The position numbers and the translations under genes are program-made. From Papaver somniferum (lineage: Eukaryota; Streptophyta; Magnoliopsida; Ranunculales; Papaveraceae), in contig NC_039359.1 in assembly GCF_003573695.1 (NCBI RefSeq), positions 158,804,451 through 158,868,450 on the forward strand: 64,000 bases of DNA. The letters are read 5' to 3'. Shown here in pieces: positions 22,680-33,720 of this stretch. Within the stretch, counting starts at the first letter, position 1; each line of letters starts with the position of its first letter. The notes below the pieces were generated by a model. The model was not told the DNA's origin and searched no databases. It worked only from the letters and a program-made list of their open reading frames with translations.

Positions 22680-23160
22680 AGTAAATAGATTGTGTATATT
22701 CGGTAGTAATTTCCTAACATTATTTCCGATTATATATAATCAGAAATAAAACTAAGTACCTATCCACCGAATAACCAACATTCGGAAATAGATATGAATC
22801 ATTTTCTAACGAATATGCGTCATTTGGAGTTCAATAACCTATAATTTTTCTGGCCTGTATATTCGGTTCTAATATCAAAAGTATATTTCCGATTATGTAT
22901 ATCATCGGAAAACAAAATAAGTACCTAGCCACCGAATGACCAACATTCGGAACAAAAGATGGATCATTTCGTACCGAATATGCGTCATTTAGAGTTCAGT
23001 AACCTATAATACTTTGGCCTATATATTCGGCAGTAACTCCCCAAGACTAAACTCCGATTCTAAACAATCGGAAGTAAAACTAAGTAACATGTTCCCGAAT
23101 ATGCATAGTTTGGAGTTATGAATATGCATCATATGTATTTTCTACCGAATAATTATATAA
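22680..23160. repeat. Intronic repeats with CCGAAT/ATTCGG words
   Basis: Three diverged copies of a block of roughly 170 bp (TATATTCGG, TTTCCGATTATATA, CCACCGAAT, ACATTCGG, GAATATGCGTCATTTGGAGTTCA, CCTATAAT) follow each other at about 22690, 22858 and 23022. They fill the last intron of the PMD relic. Confidence 0.75.
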
Positions 23161-24499
23161 TAAGTTATAGAGTTAAAGAAAAAACCTGCAATAGAGCCAC
23201 GTTCCCGGCAACTTGGAAGGTTCCTAGCCTCGAAGCCTTTCTCAACTCTTCCATCAAGAATGCTAGGCATGTCGTGCCCCAAGAATAGTCACCGACTTCA
23301 TAGAGAGGATCCAAAAGTTGTATAAGGTTGGCGTCGATACGGTTGCCAGAAGTATTGGGGAATATGACACATCCCAATACACAAAGGAGATATGCGGTGG
23401 CAGCGTGGTTCACTTGCTCATCAGTTAACGTTCCATTCTTTTCCTTCTCCAAGGTGTCTCAGAACATATTCATCAAAGCTGTAATGTTGATCTGTCTTGT
23501 TCTGTAACTTGATGCCTCCTAAACTCTGCTGTTGTTGTCTCTTCATCCCAACCTAATCACTTTTTAGTGAGAGCATAAAGTTGTGCCCAACTTAACTGCT
23601 TTGTGTAGTTAAATTCACAGCTGTGCCTTGGTCGGGAAGGTTAAGAATCTTCACAACATCATCCGGGGTAATCGTCATCTCCCCAAACGGCATATGGAAA
23701 GTATCGGTCTCAGGATACATTCTCTCCACGAACGCCGATATGGCCACACGATCATGTTCCAACAATGAATTCTCGGCGGCATTAGCTAACCCCGAGTTGG
23801 CAACAATTGACTTGAACCTTTCACATTCACCGGATAAAGGCCACGCAAGCATTTTTGTTGGTGCGGTGGTAGGTTTGGGTAGACGGACTGCATCTTGATG
23901 ATCCTATTAAAGTACATAAAAAAATTCTTAATACAAATATTACGATATAACACATAGACAATACATTAATAAAAAATAGTAATTTTATTACCTCGGTTTC
24001 GTATATTTCTCTGGCCCATGAGTCTTTGTATCCAAATAGCAATTTTCCTCCATCCGCCGGTATCCCAAGGATTGTGCCTGCTGGAATACCCTTCTTCTTC
24101 AAGTGCTGAGGGACAAGATGTGATGCTTTATTAGCAATATCCTTCTTTACACCATCTTTTCCTTTTTTGGCTTTTTGGGTACCACTTGGTTGTCCTTCTT
24201 CTTCTACTCTTGGCACTGGATCAACTGGTTCAATTTCATGGTGGGTTGTAACTTGTGGAGAAGTTGGTTCTGCACTTTGTTGAGCGGCTTGTTCAACACT
24301 TGGTTGCACCCCTTGTTCACTTCCTTGTTGTTCTACACTTTGTTCAGCACTTGGTTGCACTCCTTGTTGACTGCTTTGTTCTTGTAAGCTTTGTTGAGCA
24401 CTTGAATTATCTTTGACACTCCTTTCCCTCCTAGCACTAGCTGTCACTTTCTTCCTCCTTTCTCGACTTTTTCTAAACAACAAAGAAAGGAACAATATT

Positions 24500-25170
24500 T
24501 ACAAACTATACAATCGGAAGACAAAGTACGGAAATATAACCCGAATGTACACATTCGGACGTAAGAATACACATACTGTTCCCGATTACAAAACAATCGA
24601 AAGCTAACTAAACATATTTACAACCGAATATGCATCAATTGGAGTTCAGAAGCTCTAAATTTTTCATCCTACACAATCGGAAGACAAAGTACACAACTAT
24701 AACCCGAATGAACAAATTCGGAAGTAAGAAGAAACATATTTTTCCCGAATGAAAACCAATCGGAATATATTTAAACATGTTTACAACCGAATATTCATCA
24801 ACTGGAGTTCAGAAACTCTAAAATTTTATCATACACAATCGGAGGTATAAAACATTATATTGTCTTCCGAATAAATACTGGCCCCAAAATGAGATTTTTC
24901 CTATATCAGAAATTTTGAGATTTTTTCAATATATATATATTCGGTAGTGAGTGTACTTCCGAATACTGTGTGTCTACTTAAATATATTCGAGATCCAAAA
25001 AATTCATTAAACTACCGATTATTACCAGTTTGTATCCAGGAAGATATGGCCAACAATATTCGGCCGATAACCATCAAATATTTCTCCCGAATACTGTCGA
25101 TGTTCTTGAGAAATGAAGAACACGACTACATTCGGAAGTAAATAAGCATGAATATCGCCCGAATCTGGAT
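24500..25170. repeat. Second cluster of CCGAAT/ATTCGG repeats
   Basis: Diverged copies of a block of about 150 bp (ACAATCGGAAGACAAAGTAC, ACCCGAATG, ATTCGGA(C/A)GTAAGAA, CCCGATT, ACAACCGAATAT(G/T)CATCAA, TGGAGTTCAGAA) repeat at about 24510 and 24670, then decay. They fill the first intron of the PMD relic. Confidence 0.75.
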
Positions 25171-25462
25171 AAATAACCGAAAACCCTAGAAATTTTTTTT
25201 CTCGATTCGTCGAATTAAAGCGAAATAAACCCCAAAATGATAGATTCTTACCTAATTGGGGCCATCTGAAGTTGATGAAGTGTTTGACTATCGGAATCGC
25301 CACCACCGACTACATCGACGGGTACTTCTTCTTCGCGTTCTTCGCGTTCTTCTTCATTTGCAGCAACAATTTATTTATTTCTTGCTAAAATCCCAATCTT
25401 TGGATCAATACTCCGAGCAAATTTTTTGGTTCTAGGTATGTGGGTTTCATTTCCCTTATCCA

Positions 25463-26229
25463 TTGTTTTATAAACGAATCGACGATGTTTTGATTTTACG
25501 ATTCGCGGCGATGTTTCGGTTGAACACAAGAACGAGGGAAAGTTTTTTTTTCTTCCACAATCGGAAGATAATATGAAACTGGAAGAAGAAGAGTTAAAAT
25601 GAGTAGAATTTTTTTTGATTTGGTTTTTATACAGTTTTACCAGAAGGGCATTTATGTAACTTTAATATCATATAGGGTACCCCTTAAATAGAGTCTTTGG
25701 CTGGATATAAATTGATGGTCCCTAAATTCTTTCAGATGGCCCCTAAAAACGCGAGGAAACTTATGATACTATCCCAACCATACCCATTTTATTTTCTTGA
25801 TGAATTTAAGGTGTTCTCAATTAGAAAATTTACAGTATAAGATACTTGAGGAAATTGAATTCCATATACTCAAGAACTACTTACCTCAGTTTTTGTGCAA
25901 ATCGATAAAATAAAGTGGGTTACTGCTTTCGTGACGAAATGGATCCCACAGGTTATAAGGAATTCTTGTAGTATATAATCTAAATTAATGGTAATTAACC
26001 TTTTCATGAAATGTAAAAAAGACTGGTTGAACTTATTAGTGTAAATTCTTAAGTTCTTCAATTCGTTAGTTTCAAAAATATGAATTCTTAAGTTATTCAA
26101 GGAATTCTTGTACTTATTAGTTTCAATTTATTAGTAGAATGAACCGTCTGTACAATGAAATAGGCTCGAGACTCGAGAAAAAACTTTCTTTCATCTCTTT
26201 CATAATAATTTTTCAATCTTCAAGATCCG
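25463..26229. other. Upstream flank of PMD relic, no gene
   Basis: Contains a further CCACAATCGGAAGATAAT word and an AGTAGAATTTTTTTTGATTTGG stretch, then anonymous AT-rich DNA. An inverted pair GGTCCCTAAATT/GGCCCCTAAAAA near 25710-25750 may mark an element end, but no partner was found. Confidence 0.45.
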
Positions 26230-26436
26230 CCTCTCAATCGCTTCAATTTTTGATTGATTCAGTTTGAGAGTGTGGTCTAACTGAACTTTTTCGTTGTTCA
26301 AGGACGAATCTTTGATCTTTTCCCTTAGGACCGGAATTTATTGGTTTGTGGAGTTTTATTTTAGTCGCCTTTATAAAGTTTTTAAGTATTTTTCTTTGTT
26401 TAGATCTGTGATTATTGGTAGATCCAAAGTAAGAGT
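26230..26436 (+). repeat. Duplicated leader-like segment, copy B
   Basis: Collinear with 16679-16911 (see there) with many small changes. The following frame, starting VIIGRSKVRVSGTRN, ends at TGA 26509 and differs from that of copy A. No known domain. Confidence 0.6.
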
Positions 26437-27687
26437 TTCTGGAACGAGAAATAGACTTATGAATAGAGATGGGGATGTTTATGTTGACAAGGAACAAGGT
26501 GTAGATTGACAAACACCAATCATCTTTTGTTATATTTTTCTTTCATATGGGAGTAGAGTGTTATGTGAAATATCATTTTATTTTATTTAATTGGCGGTTA
26601 GCCTAACAGGTGGTACTTTAGTACTTTACTCACTCTTCCCAGTGGATTGCCTTTTCAGGAATGGTTTAAGTGTCTACGTAAATACAAGTATAGCATGTAC
26701 TCTGTCACGGCCCTTGTACTTGAAATAAACAAAACATAAGAAGCAAAAGTGTTTGCCGACGCCGGATTGATCTTGCTTTATATGATTCATGTTTTCTCTT
26801 CACATTTGAGAATAAATAATTCATACTCATTCTAGATTAGTTTTCTCCACATACAAAATATGTGACAACAAGACCGAACAAGGTTCGTACATATATATCT
26901 GATAATAATCTCGATTAAAAAGGGTAAAACGAAATTGATCCATTGCATTCCATATAGAATTGCAATAAGATGTTCGAGGAAACTGGGTCCTTTTTTACAA
27001 TAACAATCTGTTGCCATAATGGTTGATGCCCAAGAGATGTGCAGAACAATATTGCATGGGAATCACTACCAGAGGCTCCTATATGGGAAAATGCCAAGTT
27101 GTAATATGTAGTGGCACGCTTGAATTCGTTGAAGTTCTAAAGTATAACTAGATTTTGTGCCCGTGCTTCGCAAACTTGGTTCACTAATTCAATCTACAAC
27201 TACAAACTATATATACAATGCATCACTGCCTCTTTCTTTGATTTGGTAAAGCTCGGCTTCGCCTCGCCCAAGTCCTTTAAATTGATTGGAAGCTGTTGCA
27301 AACGAACAACGAAAAGATAAAATTTAACCGTTTTACTTTTACATATAAGAACAATGAAAAATCTTATATATTCAGAACAGATGGAAGTCCTTGTATCTGT
27401 CTAACAATAAGAATTACTTGAAGATGTTGGTAAAGAGTAGAGTAGGCGTTCAAAAAAAAAAAGCAACAACTTATCAACATAAATAAACTATAGTAAGTAG
27501 TAACAGTAGAGTAATAACCTTGCCTCATCAGAACAACTGAAGTGAATCCAATATGGAACCCTAACCTCTTAAAGAGTAATAGTTATTAGTTATCTACCTC
27601 AATTTACTGGTACATTTCATAATATTAATTCTTAAAGGGCGAACATGAGCAGTTTCTAAAGTAGCTTGTTTTTTTCTTTTAGCCATA
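26437..27687. other. Anonymous DNA, no gene recognised
   Basis: No supported coding region. A GTGCCCGTGCTTCGCAAAC word (27160) and GCTCGGCTTCGCCTCGCCC (27251) anticipate the array that follows. ATGTGACAACAAGACCGAACAA near 26857 resembles ATGTGTGACAGTAAGACCAAACAA near 51154. Confidence 0.5.
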
Positions 27688-28022
27688 TTTTTGATTTGGT
27701 GTGATGTGGTTTCGCCTCGACCCGTCATGCATTTTTTATCAGGTGTCGTGGGATTTCGCCCCACCATATCACGATACATTTTTGATTAGGTGTGGCTCGG
27801 CTTCGGCTTCGCCTCGCCCCGTCGTGATGCATTTTCGATTTGGTGTTGCACGGCTTCGCCCTACCCGTTGCGGTATATTTTTGATCAGGTGTGGCTCGGC
27901 TTCGGCTTCGCCTCGCCCGATGCATTTTTGATTTGGTGTTGCACGGCTTCGCCCCACCCGTCGCGATGCCTTTTTGATTAGGTGTGTCTCGATTTCACCT
28001 CGTCCCGTCAAAATGTATTTTT
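27688..28022. repeat. GC-rich tandem repeat, about 50-bp unit, 7 copies
   Basis: Units start with TTTTTGAT(T/C)(T/A)GGTGT and contain GGCTTCGCC(C/T)(C/T)(A/G)CCCGTC. Starts are near 27688, 27731, 27779, 27831, 27880, 27925 and 27970, spaced 43-52 bp. The array is clearly richer in G and C than its surroundings. Short arginine-rich frames on the minus strand are by-products of the repeat. Confidence 0.85.
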
Positions 28023-28663
28023 ATGGCCAAGCTTCGCCCCGTCCCAATGAGTCCCCTTGCGGCCACCTAAGCTTTACTGATGGTGGTCATCGGTAACCAT
28101 TTATTCTTCCTTACGCAAAATCATCCAAGTGAGTACTTTAGAGGCTACTCAATGTCCAATGATTTATGCCGAAATGTTCATACCATGGAAGAATGTCTCC
28201 TCAGCTACTATATGAGGAGCATCAAAATTTTCTTCCTCTTGTGATAGGACAAAGTATTTATAGTGGTTCTTCTAGAGTTTGCAAGACACCAACGACCCAA
28301 ATTTTTAAAACAGGGGGCAAACAAATTCCAGAAGGAATCAAACTCAAACTCATGTTGTTTTTACAATATGGTTATAAAATTTAAATTTGGCACCTATCCA
28401 CTTACCCATCCTATAACCCATTTTTATGACATTTCTCTGGTTCATCTGTCTCCTTTACGTACTTTTGTCTTGTATGTATAGACTGTTATGCCAACAACAA
28501 AAGATGAACTTGCGTACCAAACAATAAGAATTACGATCCACCTCGCATAATGGAGCGCTTTAGTGACAATCACAAAATAAACAATACACTGATGATAAGA
28601 ACACAATACGTTATTTGATGAGTTGCCTCAAGGAAGTAAAACTTTCCCGGTTTTGATAAATAG
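28023..28663. other. Anonymous DNA, no gene recognised
   Basis: A 72-codon plus-strand frame (28166-28384) has no recognisable motif. GGTCATCGGTAACCA near 28085 recurs as GTCATCGGTAACCA near 33084. Confidence 0.4.
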
Positions 28664-29119
28664 GCATAGCAAGTTATAGCACTATAATGACTATACAAAT
28701 GGGAAAAATAAATATTCAGCATAAATATCCATATACATGTTACCTTCACTAAGAGAGAAAAAATGGTCGACCGGGAATTTAGCTCCTACGGCAATGACGC
28801 CGGAAGAATAAAATCATCCTCTTTAACAATGCATCAGACCAATGAGTGTATACCTATAACATTGGTTTGCATCTGGAACAATATTTAGCTTTAGAAGTTC
28901 TCATTAATATGCATAGCAAGTTATAACACTACATTATCTACACAAATGGGGAAAAAATGTATTCGGCACAAACATTTACATATGCCTATTCCCTTCACTA
29001 AGAGAAACAAAATGGAGGACCGCGAATTTATGATAATGAGGCAGGAGGAAAACAATTATTGTCGTTAACCATTGGCATCAGACCCATGAGCTTGTACCTA
29101 TAATACTGGTTTGCATCTT
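28664..29119. repeat. Imperfect tandem duplication, 247-bp spacing
   Basis: The left copy (28664-28873) and the right copy (28911-29119) both run GCATAGCAAGTTATA, CACAAATGGG/ACAAATGGG, TTCACTAAGAGA, ACCG(G/C)GAATTTA, GCATCAGACC and GGTTTGCATCT in the same order. No coding content. Confidence 0.8.
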
Positions 29120-29452
29120 ACATGCATAAGCAAGACATTTTTGGTCCCAAGCACTTTGGTAATTATATCAACCATTGGCTTAAAAACGAACATTACGACT
29201 TATGGACTCATTTTTATTCTCTGCCAATGCTATACTAAAAATAAAAAACCTAAGCCGTGTACATAATCATCAGTGCGATCAAAAATATGGTTCTTTTGAG
29301 CCTTAGTTATGTTCAATGTACTTACAACAAAAAAGAGCAAACAATCAGGTTTTGGCACAATCTTTTGTGTTTTATTCTACTAACAAAACTCTTTGGCATG
29401 ACAAGTTTGTGTATATTAGCACATCATAGAAGATTAGCAGATGCATTACCTC

Positions 29453-29553
29453 TTTTTTTTGATCGGAAAAGAGAAAATATATTAGAAATGAAGAATGTAC
29501 AAAAGTCTACCCAAATAGACTAAAAGAAAAGGAGTAACAGACTAGGCGAAACA

Positions 29554-29602
<49 letters not shown>

Positions 29603-31503
29603 AAGACAAGTTATAAGAATAAATTTTCCCAATCCGTCGTCACTGAACTTGAGAAGTTCACATGAACTCTTTTCCCTGCTGCAGAAGACCAAAGGAGAAT
29701 TAAGGTTTTAGCCTCAGTACCTAGGTCATCATCTGTCTTGTAGACGTGATTGACATTGAATATGCGGTTGTTTTGTTCAGTCCATAAACACTAGAATATA
29801 GCTGCTGGGATTAAGCTCCAGATGTAATTTCCATTGGAGGTGAAATTCGGGTGATACCAACAATTAGCCAGCGACTTAATAATCCTTGGCGTGACCCAAG
29901 TGCAACACGAACTTGGGAGTAGTAGTGACCACACCCTGAAGGCAACCCTGCAATGAAGAAAAAGGTGATCTTGTGTCTCATCATTGCAACCACAAAGCGC
30001 ACAGAAGTTATCTACTGCCATTCCTTTGCGTAAGAGCATATCCTTCGTGTTTAATTTCCCATGAACCAAATTCCAGACGAATATATTTACCTTAGGAGGG
30101 ATCGACGTTTTCCAAACGAACAAAAGTGGGAAATTGTCGACACCCGCAGACTCAACCAGTTTCAAGTATAGGGTTTTAATAGAAAAGACACCCGAAGAAT
30201 GCAAGGTCCACCTCCTGGTGTCCGTTAATCCATCAAGGATAGGCGGGGAATCACCAACGACCGTAAGTAGTAAGGCGTATTCATCAACCTCAACACCAGA
30301 AAGTACACGTTTGAAGTCGAACTGCCAGCTACCGTCACCAGATATCATTTGAGCAACTTTTGCATTTCTATTTCGACAAAGCTTGTAAAGATTAGGGGAG
30401 ACAGTAGCTAATGGAAGCAGCCCACACCAGACATCATTCCAAAAAGAAATTTGTCTCCCTGAATGCAAAAATAAGGTAGAATTTTCTCCTACTAACCTCG
30501 CAGCGTCAGCAATCACACGCCAACAAGAAACCCCGTAAGATTGTGAAACTTTCCCCGGTAACCAAAAAGAGAAATCAGCACCATACTTATCTTTTATTAT
30601 CTTATACCAAAGTTTATTTTTCTCAACACCAAATATCCACCCCCATTTAGCTAACATGGATAGATTCATTAAACGCAGATTACATAATCCCAAACCGCCT
30701 CTTTCTTTTGTAGCTTGAACCAAGTCCCAGTTAACTAAATGTGATGTTTTTTCACCCTCTTTATATTCCCACAAAAAATTACGCATCTTTTTCTCAAGCG
30801 CTTTAATGATAGAAATTGGCGCCTTAAACAGAGAGAAATAATGCGTAGGTAATGAAGATAAAATACTTTTCAGAAGTACCAACTTACCTCCCCTAGATAA
30901 ATTTATTCTTCTCCAAGTAGATAGACGAGCATCAAACTTCTCAAGAATGGGATCCCAAATACTCTTAGAACCAGGCTTTGCACCAAGCGGCAACCCTAAG
31001 TATATCAAGGGTAGAGAATCTGTTGAGCAACCAAATTCAGTAGCCCAGATAGTTAAATCTGGTACATCACCAACAGCTACGAGTCTGGTTTTAGAAGTAT
31101 TGACCTTCAAACCAGCAATATACTCGAAACATTGTAGTGCTGAAAACAAATTATGTAACTCCTCCTTACTATTATCTATAAAGAAAATAGTATCATCAGC
31201 ATAATGAAGGTGATTAACAGTAATACTGTTTGGAGAAACTGAAAAACCACTGAATAAACTTTGATTAGCAGCCCTATCCATGTATCTCGAGAAACCTTCC
31301 ATTGCTATAATAATGAAAATAATTGTTCTAGACTTCTTCAGCAGTGGGGCAAGCCCAGAAAACAAAGAAAACAGGCGCAATACTTCCATCCATGTGAATG
31401 GGTTCAACTGTTGTTGGTAGACGCGTATATTAATTGAATCCCCAAACCTGACACAGTTTAAAAAAGCAAAAATATATAAAAACCCATTTCCACCATGCAT
31501 CTA
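29453..31503 (-). mobile_element. L1-type LINE, 5'-truncated
   Basis: The minus strand carries RT and a C-terminal zinc-binding domain, and ends in CCGATCAAAAAAAA at 29460-29453, the usual plant L1 3' end with its A tail. A run of 47 A on the plus strand (29555-29601, so T on the LINE strand) lies in the 3' untranslated part. The 5' end (ORF1, endonuclease and the first RT blocks) is missing. Confidence 0.85.
29791..31500 (-). pseudogene. LINE ORF2: reverse transcriptase and zf-RVT domain
   Basis: A 569-codon open frame. The first about 80 residues are scrambled where relatives have the RGLRQGDPLSP block, so early RT motifs are lost. From IIAMEGFSRYMDRAANQ it is clean: VNHLHYADDTIFFIDNS (catalytic YADD), LKVNTSKTRLVAVGD, PLIYLGLPLGAKPGSKS, and RRINLSRGGKLVLLKSILSS. 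The C-terminal zinc finger follows: WKTSIPPKVNIFVWNLVHGK, then FCALCGCNDETQDHLFLHC. The protein would copy element RNA at a nicked target. The long frame suggests a fairly recent insertion, but without the N-terminus it cannot work alone. Confidence 0.9.
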
Positions 31504-33045
31504 AAATCGAAACAATTTTTTCCCTTGGCTGCAGATTACAGTACCCTTAGTATGGCAATCAAAAAAGCTTCCATTACCACTTATTTATGCTTATCAAAAT
31601 ATATTAGCTTAGTAACAACAATCTTTGTAACCTGGATTATCAATATCTAGATAAATTGAAATAAGATAAGTGACTAACCGAAGTAATGGTGTAAAAGTTG
31701 TTCACTAACGACTTTAAGAGCTTATGCATTTCACTATCCAGCATTTTACAGTTTTGTTGCGTTTGTTTTCCCCTGCGAATGAAGTCAACAAATAAAGTAA
31801 ACCCAATTAAGCTCAAGGCATATCAAAGCTCCACTAGGAAATGGAAATATTTGGTATCTTTATCAAGTTTGAACTCCATGAATCAACTCATGAACTTCTT
31901 TTTTGTTAGGCAATGCAGCAAAACCTTAAAAATTGGTGCGGAGCTTTAAACCCTAAAAATTCAAACAGTGGGGTTTTATTTTTAGTCGGGACTTTTCCTA
32001 GCAGATTTAATCATAATGAAAAACTAAAACAAATGAAGATTACGAAAAGGAAATTGTAAACAAAAGATATAAACTCGAAAAGAAAAAAAAAACCTATAAG
32101 GATTATCGTTCTAATAGGTTTTTTTTTTATAAACCCTAAAAAATCCAAGCCTCCTTTTCTCCCATGTGGTAAAATGGCCTGAACCCTCCGTTTTGATGAA
32201 CAACAAATTTTGAAATCAAACTAAATCCTAGCAGACTGCAAAAAAGACATTAAGTAACTCAAAATCAGTTCTTTGAATAACAGTTTAACCATTATAATCA
32301 TACATTAAGTAACGGCAGTGGAAAAGGGTTTTCCATAAATTCTTACCTTACATAGTGAAGTATTATAATTGATCAGAGCTCTAGGTTTTGGTGGCAGAAG
32401 AATCGGAAAACAAAGAAAGAAAAAACACGATCAATAAATAATCAGAAGAAGCAAAACAAATCTAAGAATATAATTCTAGGGTTTCCGTTTATATACCTTT
32501 TTCTTCTATTCCTCGTCATCATCTTTCTAGTTATGTTTTTCTTCCTAAAACCCCGAAACAAAAACTTCACCGAAAACACAAAAAAAAATATAATGGAAGG
32601 CTACTTGCAACTTTCCATTAAGAATGTTTATGTGAAAAATAAACTCAAAAAGAAAAACCCTATAGATAGACCTAATAATGGATTCGAAGAATAGAGAGAA
32701 GAAGAGAATAAAATTAGGTCGTTTTGTTATTTTTTTTTCGGGATATAATAAAAATAAAAATATTTCTTTATTTTGTGCAAAAAAGCCTTGTTTTTTTCTT
32801 CTTTGAGGAAAAGTGCAACAGAGCAATTCTGTAAGAAGATAACGGTCACCGTTCAACGTGGAGCTTAAAGAGCTTAGGATTTTAAAGGAGCTAGATGACA
32901 ATGAGTACAATATCTCAAGCGTTTTGATTCTCTGTGTATCCGAATCTTTCTTACAAGGATTGTTTATACTGCTATTGGGATGCGGTCTTTGTGCTTAGCT
33001 TCACCACCCTTTTGTATAGCTCATTTCACTGATAATTTTTTTATC
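31504..33045. other. Anonymous DNA, no gene recognised
   Basis: AT-rich, with poly-A and poly-T stretches and low-complexity frames (for example 32545-32910 minus, phenylalanine-rich) that I do not support as genes. Confidence 0.5.
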
Positions 33046-33335
33046 TGATAGAGTTTATTAATGCGCACAATATTATGATCTGCTGTCATCGGTAACCACT
33101 AAATCAATGAGATGAAAATGCATATTTAACACTTACTAAATGGGTGCTGCTCAAAATTAGATAGGGTGTGACTTGCTGATCAGAATCAGAATATAAAGGA
33201 CAAACAAAAGTGCCAACTAAGACCCCCACCTGGTAGGGAAGGAATCTAACAGTGAAAATCTGGCAAGTAAAAAGTATCTTTGCTGACTTTCTTGTTATAT
33301 TTGAAATTAAATTTGACCCTTGAGTCTTGTAACGA
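33046..33335. repeat. Segmental duplicate A (partner 39436-39690)
   Basis: Both copies contain AATATTATGATC, ACTAAATCAATGAGA, AACACTTACTAAATGGGTG, GGTGTGACTTGC and GAAATTAAATTTGACCCTT in order. Farther right, 35130-35290 matches 39705-39850 (TTCATA(C/T)TTTTC(T/G)TGTTTAGTTT, CTAGAAACTT, GCAATATTTGTGTGTACA). The solo LTR at 33721 is therefore inserted into copy A, or lost from B. Confidence 0.7.
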
Positions 33336-33720
33336 AGTCATCCTCATGACAACTTCCGCAAGGGTACACCTCTCAGCCCTTGGATAATATATCATAGGTA
33401 CACACATCTCAAGCAAGAATTTATTAAATGAAATTTTTTTATTTATTTTTAAACTCATATATTCGTGCTATTTGCTTTTTAGTTGCTCTATCAAAGCATT
33501 TTCAGTATTTTCACTTTTGCTAATTCTTAAACCTATCTAGTGCCGTGCGATTTTACCTTATATTTCAATAGGAAGGAGATTGAATTAACCTTGATGGTAA
33601 CGGGTTTGAAGATATAAATCATGGGAGAAGACGTCTAATGTTGGTACATAATCTATGGTACTAACTGGTAAGCACAAATACAGTACTTCCTGAAAGCATA
33701 CAAAACTTGGATGAACTATG

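Larger units (their letters stand above)
22035..25462 (-). pseudogene. Plant mobile domain (PMD) gene relic, multi-exon
   Basis: Read on the minus strand, a first exon begins ATGGATAAGGG at 25462 and ends at a GT donor near 25252, with an internal TAA at about 25370. Exon 2 (about 24475-23993) has a Q/S/E-rich repeat (EQSVEQQGSEQGVQPSVEQ) and GTILGIPADGGKLLFGYKD. Exon 3 (about 23912-23179) holds the PMD core ALVERxxPET-like block: ISAFVERMYPETDTFHMPFG, then EMTITPDDVVKILNLPDQG, ATAYLLCVLGCVIFPNTSGN and TTCLAFLMEELRKAS. It has stops at about 23592 and 23555. The last exon (about 22646-22035) has AWIYDHFPILKLAGENP and a basic KKSR tail, with a frame change near 22380. PMD proteins are typical of plant transposons and related host proteins. 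Confidence 0.8.

Noticed and set aside
27725..28011. Arg/Ser-rich short proteins on the minus strand
   Set aside because: They are translations of the 50-bp tandem repeat, with the same peptide recurring in each unit.
32545..32910. 121-codon minus-strand frame
   Set aside because: Phenylalanine-rich low-complexity translation of AT-rich DNA, no recognisable domain.
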